In this document: one piece after another, positions 24,103-32,800 of the stretch
How positions within the stretch are numbered: position 1 is the stretch's first letter
Layout of the letters: the number at the start of each line of letters is the position of its first letter
Assembly: GCA_018713115.1 (NCBI GenBank)
Contig: DVFS01000023.1
Coordinates: 1-33,087 of the forward strand
DNA from: Candidatus Galligastranaerophilus faecipullorum
GTDB lineage: Bacteria > Cyanobacteriota > Vampirovibrionia > Gastranaerophilales > Gastranaerophilaceae
Reading direction: 5' to 3'
DNA length: 33,087 nucleotides
The notes under the pieces: model-generated
Told to the model about the DNA's origin: nothing
Database searches by the model: none
The model's input: only the letters and a program-made list of their open reading frames with translations
Position numbers and translations under genes: made by a program

Positions 24103-25059
24103 ATGAAAAGAATACTGAGTCTGGCTTTTGCTGTCTGCATTTTATACGGCTGCGGCACAGATTACGCGTTTGCCCTCCATAATCCTTTTTCTAAAAAAAG
24201 CAAACGTGAAGCCGAAAAAATGGTTCAAACAAGAGAAGAATGGGAAGAAAAAGCTAAAAACATCAACCTTGAAGAAAGAGAAGTGCCGCAATATCAAAGA
24301 CCCGAGGACAAGGATTTTAAGCCAAAGAGCCCGCCGTCCAAAAAATTTGTGAAATACAATGTAAACCCCGGCTCAAGAGAAGCCGACATATCGCAAATAA
24401 TTAAAAAACAGGATATAAAGAGCCAGGGAGTGTTTGATCCGGATTTTAAATACATAGCGTACGCACAGTACTACTATTCGCCGCTTTATAACCAGATTTC
24501 AAGCGATATATATGTGCAAAAATTAAAAGACGGCATGACAAGAATGAAAAAAGCGCTCAGCGCCACAACTCTTAATACAAAACGCACGCCCGCCATATCA
24601 AGCGGCACGGAAGAATTCAGAAGAAATCTGTTCTCCGCGCTCACTATAGTTGATTTCTCAAAAGATTCTAAAAAACTCCTCGTCAAAGAAAAAGTCGGCT
24701 CAAGCGTCGAAGGGATTTTCAGGACTTATGTCTGGGTATATTTTATGCAGGGAGAACAAATCGAGTGGTTTGCAATAAAATTCAGCAATTTAAATGAACA
24801 AATCAAGGAATTTCATGCCCGAAAATCCCGCATAGCGCTTGATAATTACAGATGGGACATAAAACCTCTGGGGTTCAGCAAAGAAAACCCTGACACCATA
24901 ATAAGCGAAGCCTATGCCTGGGATAAAGACAAAAACAAAATATTTTTAGGCGTATGGGGATTGAATTGTAAAGACGCCTCGGTGCAGCTGCTTTCAGAAA
25001 CTCCCGCCCCGTTTGAAATCTCAATAAATGCACTTATGGTGAAAGAATATTTGCCATGA
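24103..25059 (+). CDS. Putative lipoprotein or secreted protein in a two-component operon
   Basis: 318 residues. The N-terminus (KR, then a hydrophobic stretch) has a lipobox-like ILYGC with Cys17; a signal peptidase I site at YAFA just after is an alternative. A charged linker (about 30-90, rich in E, K and P) precedes a folded domain (about 110-318) rich in aromatic residues and beta strands (KYIAYAQYYYSPLY, FRTYVWVYFMQGEQIEWFAI, WDIKPLGF, AYAWDKDKNKIFLGVWGL). No named family recognised. The ATG follows the response regulator stop with no gap. A sensor accessory or an output envelope protein of the system is plausible, but not shown. Confidence 0.75.
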   Translation: MKRILSLAFAVCILYGCGTDYAFALHNPFSKKSKREAEKMVQTREEWEEKAKNINLEEREVPQYQRPEDKDFKPKSPPSKKFVKYNVNPGSREADISQIIKKQDIKSQGVFDPDFKYIAYAQYYYSPLYNQISSDIYVQKLKDGMTRMKKALSATTLNTKRTPAISSGTEEFRRNLFSALTIVDFSKDSKKLLVKEKVGSSVEGIFRTYVWVYFMQGEQIEWFAIKFSNLNEQIKEFHARKSRIALDNYRWDIKPLGFSKENPDTIISEAYAWDKDKNKIFLGVWGLNCKDASVQLLSETPAPFEISINALMVKEYLP

Positions 25060-25064
25060 CCCTG

Positions 25065-25096
25065 TTGCAAAAAGCTAAAATATGCTATAATTATAG
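25065..25096 (+). promoter_or_regulatory. Promoter of the SprA-related gene with palindromic -10 region
   Basis: TTGCAA (25065-25070), 15-bp spacer, extended -10 TGC-TATAAT (25083-25091). The -10 is embedded in a perfect 12-bp palindrome CTATAATTATAG (25085-25096). This leaves about 30 nt of leader before the ATG. Confidence 0.5.
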
Positions 25097-25126
25097 TAGT
25101 TGTGAAGGATTGCCTCGGGTGGAAAA

Positions 25127-25525
25127 ATGATTGAAACAAACAATTATCCTTTTTTGGGCCAGAGAAACCAAAAACAGGAAATTGAAAGGCTTAAGAAAGA
25201 AAATTACAGCAGGATTTATTCGCATGAAGCCGCACACAAGGCCGCTGCAGGCTCACTTGGCGGGCCTATTGTTATAGAATACAATCCGCAGGGTATCCCT
25301 GTGTCAGGACATGTAAGCATAAGAATCCCTGCACTTAACAAAACAAATCCCGATGAAACGATATCCCGGGCAAAACAGGTTAAAAGAGCCGCCCTTGCAC
25401 CGGGTTCGGATTTATCGGAAGCGGATTTAAACGTAGCGCACAGCGCCGATATTTTATTAAGCGAAGCGCAAAGCCTTAAAAAAGACAGTGCAAAAAGAGG
25501 CGAAACGCTTGATATATCAGCTTAA
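25127..25525 (+). CDS. SprA-related family protein with HEAAH metalloprotease-like motif
   Basis: 132 residues. It matches the pattern I recall for the SprA-related family (Pfam PF12118): IYSHEAAHKAAAGSLGGP (about 28-45) with an HExxH zinc motif, followed by a Y-N-P-Q-G-x-P/V-S-G-H-V-x-I stretch and the conserved block NPDETISRAKQVKRAALAPG (about 84-103) and DLNVAHSA. The helical N-terminus is short and no signal peptide is present. Family members are usually longer (150-300 residues); this looks like a minimal core. A third zinc ligand would have to come from the later part. Function is unknown in the family. The stop overlaps the convergent tsaB stop by 4 bp. Confidence 0.75.
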   Translation: MIETNNYPFLGQRNQKQEIERLKKENYSRIYSHEAAHKAAAGSLGGPIVIEYNPQGIPVSGHVSIRIPALNKTNPDETISRAKQVKRAALAPGSDLSEADLNVAHSADILLSEAQSLKKDSAKRGETLDISA

Positions 25526-26169
25526 TTTCCTTTTGTGAAAACAGGCGGTGTTTGTATATACTTTGCCTTCAATTTCTCATGCGAAAATTCTTCTTTAAAA
25601 TTATCCGACTCATGTGCCTTTGAAATTGCAAGAGAGCACATAACTTTTGCAAGGGGGTAATTTTGCACCTCATAATTTACAAACCGCGCATCGATTTTTT
25701 CGGAAAAATCACGCGCAACACCGCTGTCACATATAACGGTTTTGTTTTTCATTTTGCTTTTCATATTTTCTTTCAGCACAAGTTCAATCTGTCCGCCATC
25801 GTAGAAATAGTACATCAAACGTCTTGCGTCCAGTGCTACAACTGCGTCCGTACAACCGCTTGCCGCTTTTAGAATTTCACATGAATTAAGAGTAATAACA
25901 GGCAGATTAAGCTCAAGCGCCATTACTTTAGCAACACTCAGAGCGGCACGAATACCGGTAAAACTCCCGGGGCCGCAATTAACGGCAAGGGCTTCAAGAG
26001 TGTTCAAAGAAATACCCGATTCTTCGGTCATTTTTTTAATTTCAGGAATCAAATAAGCGCTGTGGTAGTTTGTATTGTCACTTTTTATTTCACGCTGCAG
26101 AAACTTATCCGCACTTTTAAGGGCGATATATGTTTTATCCAAAGATGTATCAAAGCATAATAATCTCAT
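25522..26169 (-). CDS. tsaB: tRNA threonylcarbamoyladenosine synthesis protein TsaB
   Basis: 215 residues. ASKHA-fold pseudo-ATPase: N-terminal LCFDTSLDKTYIAL and the hallmark block NCGPGSFTGIRAALSVAKVMA (about 64-85). TsaB heads the TsaB-TsaD-TsaE complex that transfers the threonylcarbamoyl group to A37 of ANN-decoding tRNAs. It overlaps upstream tsaE by ATGA, so the two are coupled. tsaD and tsaC are elsewhere. Confidence 0.95.
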   Translation of the reverse strand: MRLLCFDTSLDKTYIALKSADKFLQREIKSDNTNYHSAYLIPEIKKMTEESGISLNTLEALAVNCGPGSFTGIRAALSVAKVMALELNLPVITLNSCEILKAASGCTDAVVALDARRLMYYFYDGGQIELVLKENMKSKMKNKTVICDSGVARDFSEKIDARFVNYEVQNYPLAKVMCSLAISKAHESDNFKEEFSHEKLKAKYIQTPPVFTKGN

Positions 26170-26666
26170 TTTTGCGCCTCATAAGTTTCGATAATTTTTT
26201 GTACAAATACTTCATTTTTACTGCCGCATGGTATAAACTCAAACACTCTGGGGTCACCGTTTTCCCCGTATTCAAGCACATCGGGGTACAATATTTTAAT
26301 ATCCAGCCTGTCAAGACTCAGCGCGTCGGAACCAAAATCAGCCCACTCCACAAAAGTCAGGATATTTCTTTTTGAATAGTCGGAAAGCTCTTCCGTTATT
26401 GTCTTTATACCTTCTTTTTCAAGGCGGTAAAGGTCAAAATGATAAATCGGAATACGATAGTTTAAATACTCGTTTAATATAACAAAACTGGGGCTTGTGA
26501 CCTTGTCTTTGACTCCGAGCTCTTTTAGGACAAACCTGACAAAAGCAGTCTTTCCCGCGCCTATATCGCCATAGAGCGAAACAAAACAGCCTTCATCGGG
26601 AAGGTTTTTCGCAAAAGATGCGGCAAGTTTTTTTGTGTCATCCAAATCTTTACATTCGATTTTCAT
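26166..26666 (-). CDS. tsaE: tRNA threonylcarbamoyladenosine biosynthesis ATPase TsaE
   Basis: 166 residues from the ATG at 26666. P-loop ATPase: Walker A SLYGDIGAGKT (about 30-40), the switch region VTSPSFVILNEY (about 57-68), Y-H-F-D-L-Y-R (about 75-81) and FVEWAD (about 106-111), all typical of TsaE (YjeE). It powers turnover of the TsaBD t6A enzyme. A -10 box TAAAAT ends 7 bp before this ATG with no Shine-Dalgarno, so the mRNA is probably leaderless; an upstream in-frame start would add only about 9 residues. Confidence 0.95.
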   Translation of the reverse strand: MKIECKDLDDTKKLAASFAKNLPDEGCFVSLYGDIGAGKTAFVRFVLKELGVKDKVTSPSFVILNEYLNYRIPIYHFDLYRLEKEGIKTITEELSDYSKRNILTFVEWADFGSDALSLDRLDIKILYPDVLEYGENGDPRVFEFIPCGSKNEVFVQKIIETYEAQK

Positions 26667-26673
26667 AAAATTA

Positions 26674-26679
26674 ATTTTA
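26674..26679 (-). promoter_or_regulatory. -10 box of tsaE-tsaB, leaderless
   Basis: TAAAAT on the minus strand, 7 bp before the tsaE ATG, with only a weak -35. The position implies transcription starting at or next to the start codon. Confidence 0.4.
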
Positions 26680-26770
26680 ACATAAATATACAAACCCTAA
26701 AGTTTAAATAAAGTCATGACGAAAACATAAATACAAGGATATTAGTGTATATGGCAGAAAGGTTAAAGTT

Positions 26771-26947
26771 ATGAACGATTATTTAAACTACGGTGAATAC
26801 AACCCCGATATGTGCGAATACAACCCCAGAAGCGCAGAATTGGAGAGGGAATTAAGAAACCTTGTTGAAAATGTTGAAAACCCTAAAATGTCACTGTTCC
26901 AGGGTTTTATGAAAAAACTTTTACTCCTTACCTCCGCACAAAACTAA
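26771..26947 (+). CDS. Small hypothetical protein (58 residues) with repeated EYNP
   Basis: Short open frame MNDYLNYGEYNPDMCEYNPR to TSAQN with a ribosome-binding site (GAAAGG, 8 bp before the ATG) and its own strong terminator 8 bp after the stop (26955-26983). Two copies of EYNP, encoded by near-identical GAATACAACCCC, lie at residues 9-12 and 16-19. A charged helix (about 21-38, SAELERELRNLVENVEN) and a short hydrophobic C-terminal helix (about 41-54) follow, so it could be an amphipathic or peripheral membrane peptide. No family recognised. The combination of RBS, terminator and gene-free surroundings argues that it is real. Confidence 0.6.
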   Translation: MNDYLNYGEYNPDMCEYNPRSAELERELRNLVENVENPKMSLFQGFMKKLLLLTSAQN

Positions 26948-26954
26948 AACCTCA

Positions 26955-26983
26955 AAAAACCGCGCCAAAAAAGCGCGGTTTTT
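26955..26983. terminator. Bidirectional terminator after the small gene
   Basis: Stem AAAAACCGCGC/GCGCGGTTTTT (26955-26965 and 26973-26983), 7-nt loop. The T and A runs serve both the small plus-strand gene and the convergent minus-strand gene. Confidence 0.85.
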
Positions 26984-27620
26984 AAAATATTTTCTTTGAG
27001 CCCTGTTCGTGGAACTGTCCGCCCGCACATACAAGTTCAATCACCTTTAGCAGAAACTCCCGCGGGGCATCAATCGGGCTTATTAAAAACTCCTGATTGT
27101 CCTTGTGCCTTATAGTCATAATCGAGCTTTGCGTTTTCTCTGCGGGGACATAAAGAGAAGCAATTTCATTATCAAGGAGTGCTTTCATCTGTGATTCATA
27201 ATCATCGGCACCTTTCATAATGCTTCCGTAACTGCCGTTTAAAGCAAAAATCCTGCCGCAGAACAAAGGTGCCCTGCCTTCCTGCGGAAGAGCCTTGGGA
27301 GAAATATTAAAACGCGATGTAAAAGTTATTTTATGCCACAAAATATTAACGCATGCCAGAGTCTGAGAGTTGTCAATCTCGCAGAAAACATTCTGGGTGG
27401 GGATATTTCTTATTTTGAAAGATTGTTTTAAATACTCGACAACCGACTGCATGGTATCAAGCATTTTGATAAACATTTCCTGTGTAAGCTGGGTAGACTG
27501 TTGAAAATCCAAAAACTGCTTGTACATATACACGGCAACCAGCCCCGCACGCTCTTGCACAACGGAGGACTTACGAACCTGAATGTCGAGATTATCAAGA
27601 CTGTCAAAGTTATTTTGCAA
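26982..27620 (-). CDS. Hypothetical protein
   Basis: 212 residues from a TTG start at 27620. GAAAGG lies 12 bp upstream and no in-frame ATG occurs near the N-terminus, so the start is uncertain. The N-terminal half is helical (about 15-70, FLDFQQSTQLTQEMFIKMLD), and the C-terminal half is a mixed alpha/beta domain (VFCEIDNSQTLACVNILWH, PLFCGRIFALNGSYGSIM, SSIMTIRHKDNQEFLISPID). Soluble, without signal peptide or membrane segment. No family recognised, and nothing around it suggests a role. Confidence 0.65.
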   Translation of the reverse strand: MQNNFDSLDNLDIQVRKSSVVQERAGLVAVYMYKQFLDFQQSTQLTQEMFIKMLDTMQSVVEYLKQSFKIRNIPTQNVFCEIDNSQTLACVNILWHKITFTSRFNISPKALPQEGRAPLFCGRIFALNGSYGSIMKGADDYESQMKALLDNEIASLYVPAEKTQSSIMTIRHKDNQEFLISPIDAPREFLLKVIELVCAGGQFHEQGSKKIF

Positions 27621-27686
27621 TTTATTTTTCAGCCTTTCAATTGAAAGATATCTAAATGATATAACAAAAAGGGGAGAATTAATATT

Positions 27687-27702
27687 AGAATAATATTATT
27701 CT
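27687..27702. promoter_or_regulatory. 16-bp perfect palindrome in a divergent gap
   Basis: AGAATAATATTATTCT lies about 50 bp upstream of the Xer gene -10 box and about 70 bp upstream of the divergent gene start. A candidate operator, but AT-rich palindromes also occur by chance. Confidence 0.3.
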
Positions 27703-27749
27703 TTACATTTTAGAATACAGAGTTTATATTATTTTTTTAAAATTGCGTG

Positions 27750-27755
27750 TATAAT
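27750..27755 (+). promoter_or_regulatory. -10 box of the Xer recombinase gene
   Basis: TATAAT preceded directly by TG. The -35 is only AT-rich. About 25 nt of leader with Shine-Dalgarno AAGGG (27776-27780) before the ATG at 27786. Confidence 0.55.
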
Positions 27756-27785
27756 TAAAAAGGGACTTGTTTTTTAAGGGATTTT

Positions 27786-28688
27786 ATGGGAGTTAACAGC
27801 AGTTCCAAAAAATATATAGAGGAATTTGAAATTTATCTGAAAAGCGAGAAAAACTTTTCATCCAATACCGTGCGTGCATACATAGGCGATGTTTTTACAT
27901 TCCTAATCTGGGCCGATAATTTAAATGTCGATGAAATTGATACAAAAAAATTCAGCGAGTATCTGTACTTTATCCAGAAAATCAACTACACAAAAACAAC
28001 CGTAGCAAGAAAAATAGCCTCAATCAGGGCGTTTTACAAATTTTTATATCAGGAAGAAATAATCGACAGCAACCCTGCAGATGCCATCCGGGCACCTAAG
28101 CGCCCTAAATCGCTGCCTGACTTTATGAGTGAAGAAGAAGTTGAAAACATACTAAGAAACGTCAAAATAGAGACCCCTGCAGGATACAGAAACAGGGTAA
28201 TTCTTGAACTTTTATGGGTTTCGGGCATGCGAATAAGCGAATTATCGGGGCTTAATTATGAAAATTTAAATCTGGAACAAAACGAAATAAAAGTGCTCGG
28301 AAAAGGCTCAAAAGAACGTATAGTGCTTATTCCCGACAAGACAAAAGAAAATCTGAAAAATTACATAGATAACGTTTCGGATTTAATATACAAAACAAAA
28401 AAAACTCCGCAATCTCCTCTTTTTATTAACTATAACGGATTTCGCCTGCAAAACCAGAGTATCAGAAAAGCATTAAATGAGGTTGTGCAGAAAATAGAAC
28501 TGCCAAAAAAAGTCACCCCGCACGTTTTTCGCCACAGCTTTGCCACCAGAATGCTTGAAAACGGCGCCGACTTAAGAATAGTACAGGAACTTTTAGGACA
28601 TGCCAGCATTTCAAATACGCAGATTTATACCCATATATCAAACAGCCGCCTGAAATCCGTTTATGAAGCCTCTCATCCCCGCGCATAA
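27786..28688 (+). CDS. Tyrosine recombinase XerC/XerD
   Basis: 300 residues, normal Xer length. The N-terminal SAM-like core-binding domain (about 8-95; YLKSEKNFSSNTVRAYIGDV) and the C-terminal catalytic domain contain the full set: Arg in SGMRISEL (about 152), Lys in GKGSKER, H-x-x-R in HVFRHSFATRM, His in LGHASI and the nucleophilic Tyr in TQIYTH (about 282). It resolves chromosome dimers at dif sites. XerC and XerD cannot be told apart by eye. No att-like duplication or phage gene is beside it, so a housekeeping Xer is likelier than an integrase. Shine-Dalgarno AAGGG is 5 bp before the ATG. Confidence 0.92.
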   Translation: MGVNSSSKKYIEEFEIYLKSEKNFSSNTVRAYIGDVFTFLIWADNLNVDEIDTKKFSEYLYFIQKINYTKTTVARKIASIRAFYKFLYQEEIIDSNPADAIRAPKRPKSLPDFMSEEEVENILRNVKIETPAGYRNRVILELLWVSGMRISELSGLNYENLNLEQNEIKVLGKGSKERIVLIPDKTKENLKNYIDNVSDLIYKTKKTPQSPLFINYNGFRLQNQSIRKALNEVVQKIELPKKVTPHVFRHSFATRMLENGADLRIVQELLGHASISNTQIYTHISNSRLKSVYEASHPRA

Positions 28689-28739
28689 TTACATAAATTT
28701 TAGCCCTGCTCGGCAATAACCGCAGCTGACAAATTGTAA

Positions 28740-28745
28740 TATTAT
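28740..28745 (+). promoter_or_regulatory. -10 box of the RND operon, leaderless
   Basis: TATTAT ends 7 bp before the ATG at 28753, with no Shine-Dalgarno and a weak -35. No terminator separates it from the Xer gene, so readthrough is also possible. Confidence 0.4.
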
Positions 28746-28752
28746 CAATTTG

Positions 28753-29820
28753 ATGAAAAAAATAATAATTTTCCTGATATTTCTTTCGGTTTTTATTCTC
28801 GGCGGCTGTATTAAAAAAAACGAACAAACACTGCGTCCCGTCGAATACATAACCGTAAAAAGAGGCAGCGAGATAACAAACAAAACCTTTTTTGGCTACT
28901 TAAAATCCAGTTCTCTTACCGATTTAAGTTTTCAAATCGAAGGAACGCTTAAAAAAATATATGTAAAAGAAGGACAAAGCGTCAAAAGAGGACAGATAAT
29001 AGCCGAACTTGACGCGCCTTTGTACCACATACAGGTACAGGAGGCAAAATACAGCCTCTCTGACGCGGTTATACAATATCAAAACGCAAAAAGCTACTTT
29101 GACAGGATAAAAAAACTCCACGCGGCAGGCGGTATATCGGATAATGATATGGATAATGCCAGAACAAAGATGGAATCAGCCAATTATCAAATACAAATTG
29201 CACGGGAAAGACTCAATTACATGAGCCACCGCTCGGGATACGAAAGAATAGTCGCGCCGACAGACGGGATAATCCTTGCAAAAACGGCATCGGAACAACT
29301 GTACCTGAACCCCGGCACATCAGTCGTACAATTTCAATCAAGCGATGATGTCGAAGCATACATTTTCGTTTCACAAAATTATATAAACAGCCTTAAAAAC
29401 GGACAAAGGGCAAAAGTAAAAATCGACGCCATAAAAGATAAAGTTTTTACGGGCTATATAAAAGAAATGAGCGAAACAAGCCTTGAAAGACTATCTTACA
29501 GGGTTAAACTAACCCTGCCCGATCAGACACCGGAGCTAAAAGACGGCATGAGTGCAAGCGCTGTTTTTGAAATGGGCATAAATGACAACAAAAAAATCCT
29601 TATACCGATAAATTCGCTGCTTGAAGAAAACGGAGAGAAAATTGTCTACATAATAACTGAGACAAACAACGGCACGGGCACTGTCAAAAAAAGCGTTGTT
29701 AAAACAGGGCAGATAGAAAACGATAAAATCACCATAAAAAGCGGGCTCAATGATGGTGATATGGTGATAACAAAAGGAGTAAGCGAAGTTCAGGAGGGTC
29801 TCAGGGTAAAATATCAATGA
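28753..29820 (+). CDS. RND efflux periplasmic adaptor (membrane fusion protein), lipoprotein
   Basis: 355 residues from the ATG at 28753. Lipoprotein signal with lipobox ILGGC (Cys19). Barrel-sandwich halves flank a helical hairpin: SFQIEGTLKKIYVKEGQSVKRGQ (about 57-79) is the biotinyl-lipoyl-like half, then helices (about 90-150), then YERIVAPTDGIILA (about 160-173), a beta-barrel domain, and a membrane-proximal domain (about 270-350; ILIPINSLLEENGEKIVYII). It bridges an RND pump to an outer-membrane factor. The ATGA overlap with the pump gene downstream confirms the pairing. No TolC-like gene or regulator is present in the window. Confidence 0.93.
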   Translation: MKKIIIFLIFLSVFILGGCIKKNEQTLRPVEYITVKRGSEITNKTFFGYLKSSSLTDLSFQIEGTLKKIYVKEGQSVKRGQIIAELDAPLYHIQVQEAKYSLSDAVIQYQNAKSYFDRIKKLHAAGGISDNDMDNARTKMESANYQIQIARERLNYMSHRSGYERIVAPTDGIILAKTASEQLYLNPGTSVVQFQSSDDVEAYIFVSQNYINSLKNGQRAKVKIDAIKDKVFTGYIKEMSETSLERLSYRVKLTLPDQTPELKDGMSASAVFEMGINDNKKILIPINSLLEENGEKIVYIITETNNGTGTVKKSVVKTGQIENDKITIKSGLNDGDMVITKGVSEVQEGLRVKYQ

Positions 29821-32800
29821 GTCTTACAAGATTTTTTCTGAAAAATAAATTTCTTCTTGTGACTTTTGTTGCAATATTGATATTCGGAGGGATTTCATAC
29901 TACATAACCACACCGCGCAATGAAGACCCGGGATTTAAAATCAGAACGGCGGTTGTAACAAGCATTTATAGCGGCGCAAATGCAATACAGACAGATAAAT
30001 ACGTAACCGACAAAATTGAACTTGCAACCGAGCAAATGAATGAAGTGGAGGATATAAGAAGCCGCTCTTACGAGGGCAAAAGCGTAGTATATGTAGATGT
30101 ATATGAAACATACAAAGAACTTCAGCCCATCTGGGATAAATTAAGACGGAAAATTCAAAAAGCTCAAAGTACACTGCCCAAAGGTATAACCCCGCTTGTA
30201 GATGATGAGTTCGGAGATGTATTCGGGATAGTCCTTGCACTTACGGGAGAAGATTTTGAATACTGGGAACTTAAAGACTACTCCGACACGATAAAAGATG
30301 AACTTTTAAAACTTGAGGACGCAGCCAAAGTAGAGGTCTTGGGTATTCAAGAGGAAGCCGTATATCTTTATTATGACAACTCTAAACTTGCCCGATACAA
30401 TCTAAGCCCCGACGAACTTAAAAAAATTCTTGAAGGTTCAAACATAATCGCCCCGAGCGGTGAAATTCTGACAGGTGACAGATATATCCTTGTGCAGACA
30501 GAGGATAACTATAAAAATATAGAAAACATTAAAAATACCGCCCTTGCCCTGCCGCAAAAGGGCGACAGCTTAAAGCTGGGAGATATATTGACCGTTGAAA
30601 AAACATATAAAGACCCGCCCGATGTTATAACAGGCTTTAACGGGCAAAAAGCGCTTATAATATCTCTTTCGATGAGAGAAAACGGAAATATCCTGAAATT
30701 CGGCAGAGAAGTAAAAAATAAAATAAAAGAACTGAAAGAATACCTCCCCATAGGAATAAATCTTGAAATAGCAGCGTTTCAGCCGGATTACGTAAAATAC
30801 CTGACAGATAAATTTACCGACAGCCTTATTGAAAGTGTAGTAATAGTAATAGGGCTTATACTGTTTATTTTAGGGCTGAAAATGGGTTTTATCGTAGGGC
30901 TTATTATCCCCGTTACAATACTTGCCACATTCTTTGTTATGGGCAATCTGCATATCGGGCTGGATAAAATCTCGCTAAGTGCTCTTATTATCTCGCTTGG
31001 CATACTGGTCGACAACTCAATTGTTATTTCAGAAGGAATTTTAAGAAAGATAAAAGCGGGCGTTAACAATCTTGAAGAAGCTGCAATATCGGTCTGCGAA
31101 CAGTTTCAATCACCTCTTTTAATATCAACACTTACAACCTCCTGCGCATTCTTGCCGATTTATCTTGCAAACTCAACGGTAAGCGAGTATACTTCAAGCC
31201 TCTTTAAAGTAGTTTCAATAACTCTTTTAATATCCTGGTTTCTCTCGGTTACATTTTTACCGTATCTTATAGAAAAATTTTACAAAAATAATGACAAACA
31301 AAGCTCTTTTAAAGAAATAAACGTATCAAAATACGCCTCGGGAATCATCAAAGCCGCCCTTAAGGCGCCTAAAAGAACGGTTTTCTTTTCCCTTGTTTTT
31401 GTGGCTCTTTCGTTTATTGCATTTTCTTTTGTACCCAAAATCTTCTTTCCCGACTCGGACAGGGCAATGTTTGAAATTGAGTTTAACCTTATGCAGGGAA
31501 CAGATATTAAAGTTACGGAAAAAATAATTAAAAAAACAGGCGAATACCTAAAAACTCTGGATGGAGTAAAAAACTTCTCTACATACTGCGGCACATCAGC
31601 CCCCAGATACGTTCTCTCCGCCGCTCCCGAGCCCATAAAAAGCAACTACGGAATGATTCTTGTTAATACAAAAAATTACAAAGAAGTTTCAAAAATTGTT
31701 AAAAAAGTTCAAAAATACTGTGACACCGCATTTCCCGACGCCAACACCGTTGTAAGAAAAGTACCCCTGGGTCCGCCATATGACGCACCCGTTGAGATAA
31801 GGGTTTTTGGAAGTAACGAGAACGAACTCTTTAAAATAGTACGTGAAATCCAGAAAAAACTGCGTGAAATAGACGGTGTTATCCTTGTCAAAGACGATTG
31901 GGGGGCAAAAACGCCAAAAATCAAAATCGATATGGATGAGCTTACCGCCTCCAGATACGGCATTAACAACGAAACTGTTGCAACAGCGCTGCAAGCAGGA
32001 CTAAGCGGTTATGAAGTGTCAAACTATTGGAGAAACACCACAAGAATACCTGTTATTTACCGCCTGAACAGCGCCTCGCGCGATAATATTAACAAAATCG
32101 ATTCCATGAGCATATACTCGCCGCTCTATAAAAATTCTCTGCCGCTGTCTCAAACGGCCGAATTGTCTTTAATTTTCGAATACCCTCAAATTTTCAGACG
32201 CAACGGATTTTTAACCGTTACTATTCAGGGGTATATAGATAACGAAAAAACGACCGCACACAAAGTAATAAATACAATTAAACCCTACCTGAACAGTATT
32301 AACTACCCGCTCGGCTACGGTTGGGAAGAAGGCGGAAGCGTTGAAAACTCAAAAAAGGGAAACAGATCCATTGCACAAAAAATTCCGATTGCCTTCGGTA
32401 TAATCGCACTTCTTTTAATAGGCTATTTTAATTCCTATAAAATCCCTTTCATAATATTTTTAAGCGCACTAATGGCATTAAGCGGCGCAAACATAGGTCT
32501 TTTAATTACAAAAAGCGAGTTTGGATTTATGACATTTCTTGCCTATATCTGCCTTGTGGGCATTGCCACAAACAATGCCGTCGTACTGCTTGACACAATA
32601 AATCATGAAATTAAAGGAAGTGAAAATTTTGTACTCAGCATACAAAAGTCAGCAAGAAGCCGAATTACACCGATATTTTTAACTGCCGTAACGACAATAG
32701 GAGGAATGCTCCCGCTATGGATAGGACGCGACCCGATGTTCTCTTCCCTTGCCGTGGCAATAATTTTCGGACTCATAACATCAGTGTCCATCACCCTTTT

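Noticed and set aside
27786..28688. Xer gene as integrase of a mobile element
   Set aside because: Standard XerC/D length and motifs, housekeeping neighbours, and no tRNA, direct repeats or phage genes nearby.
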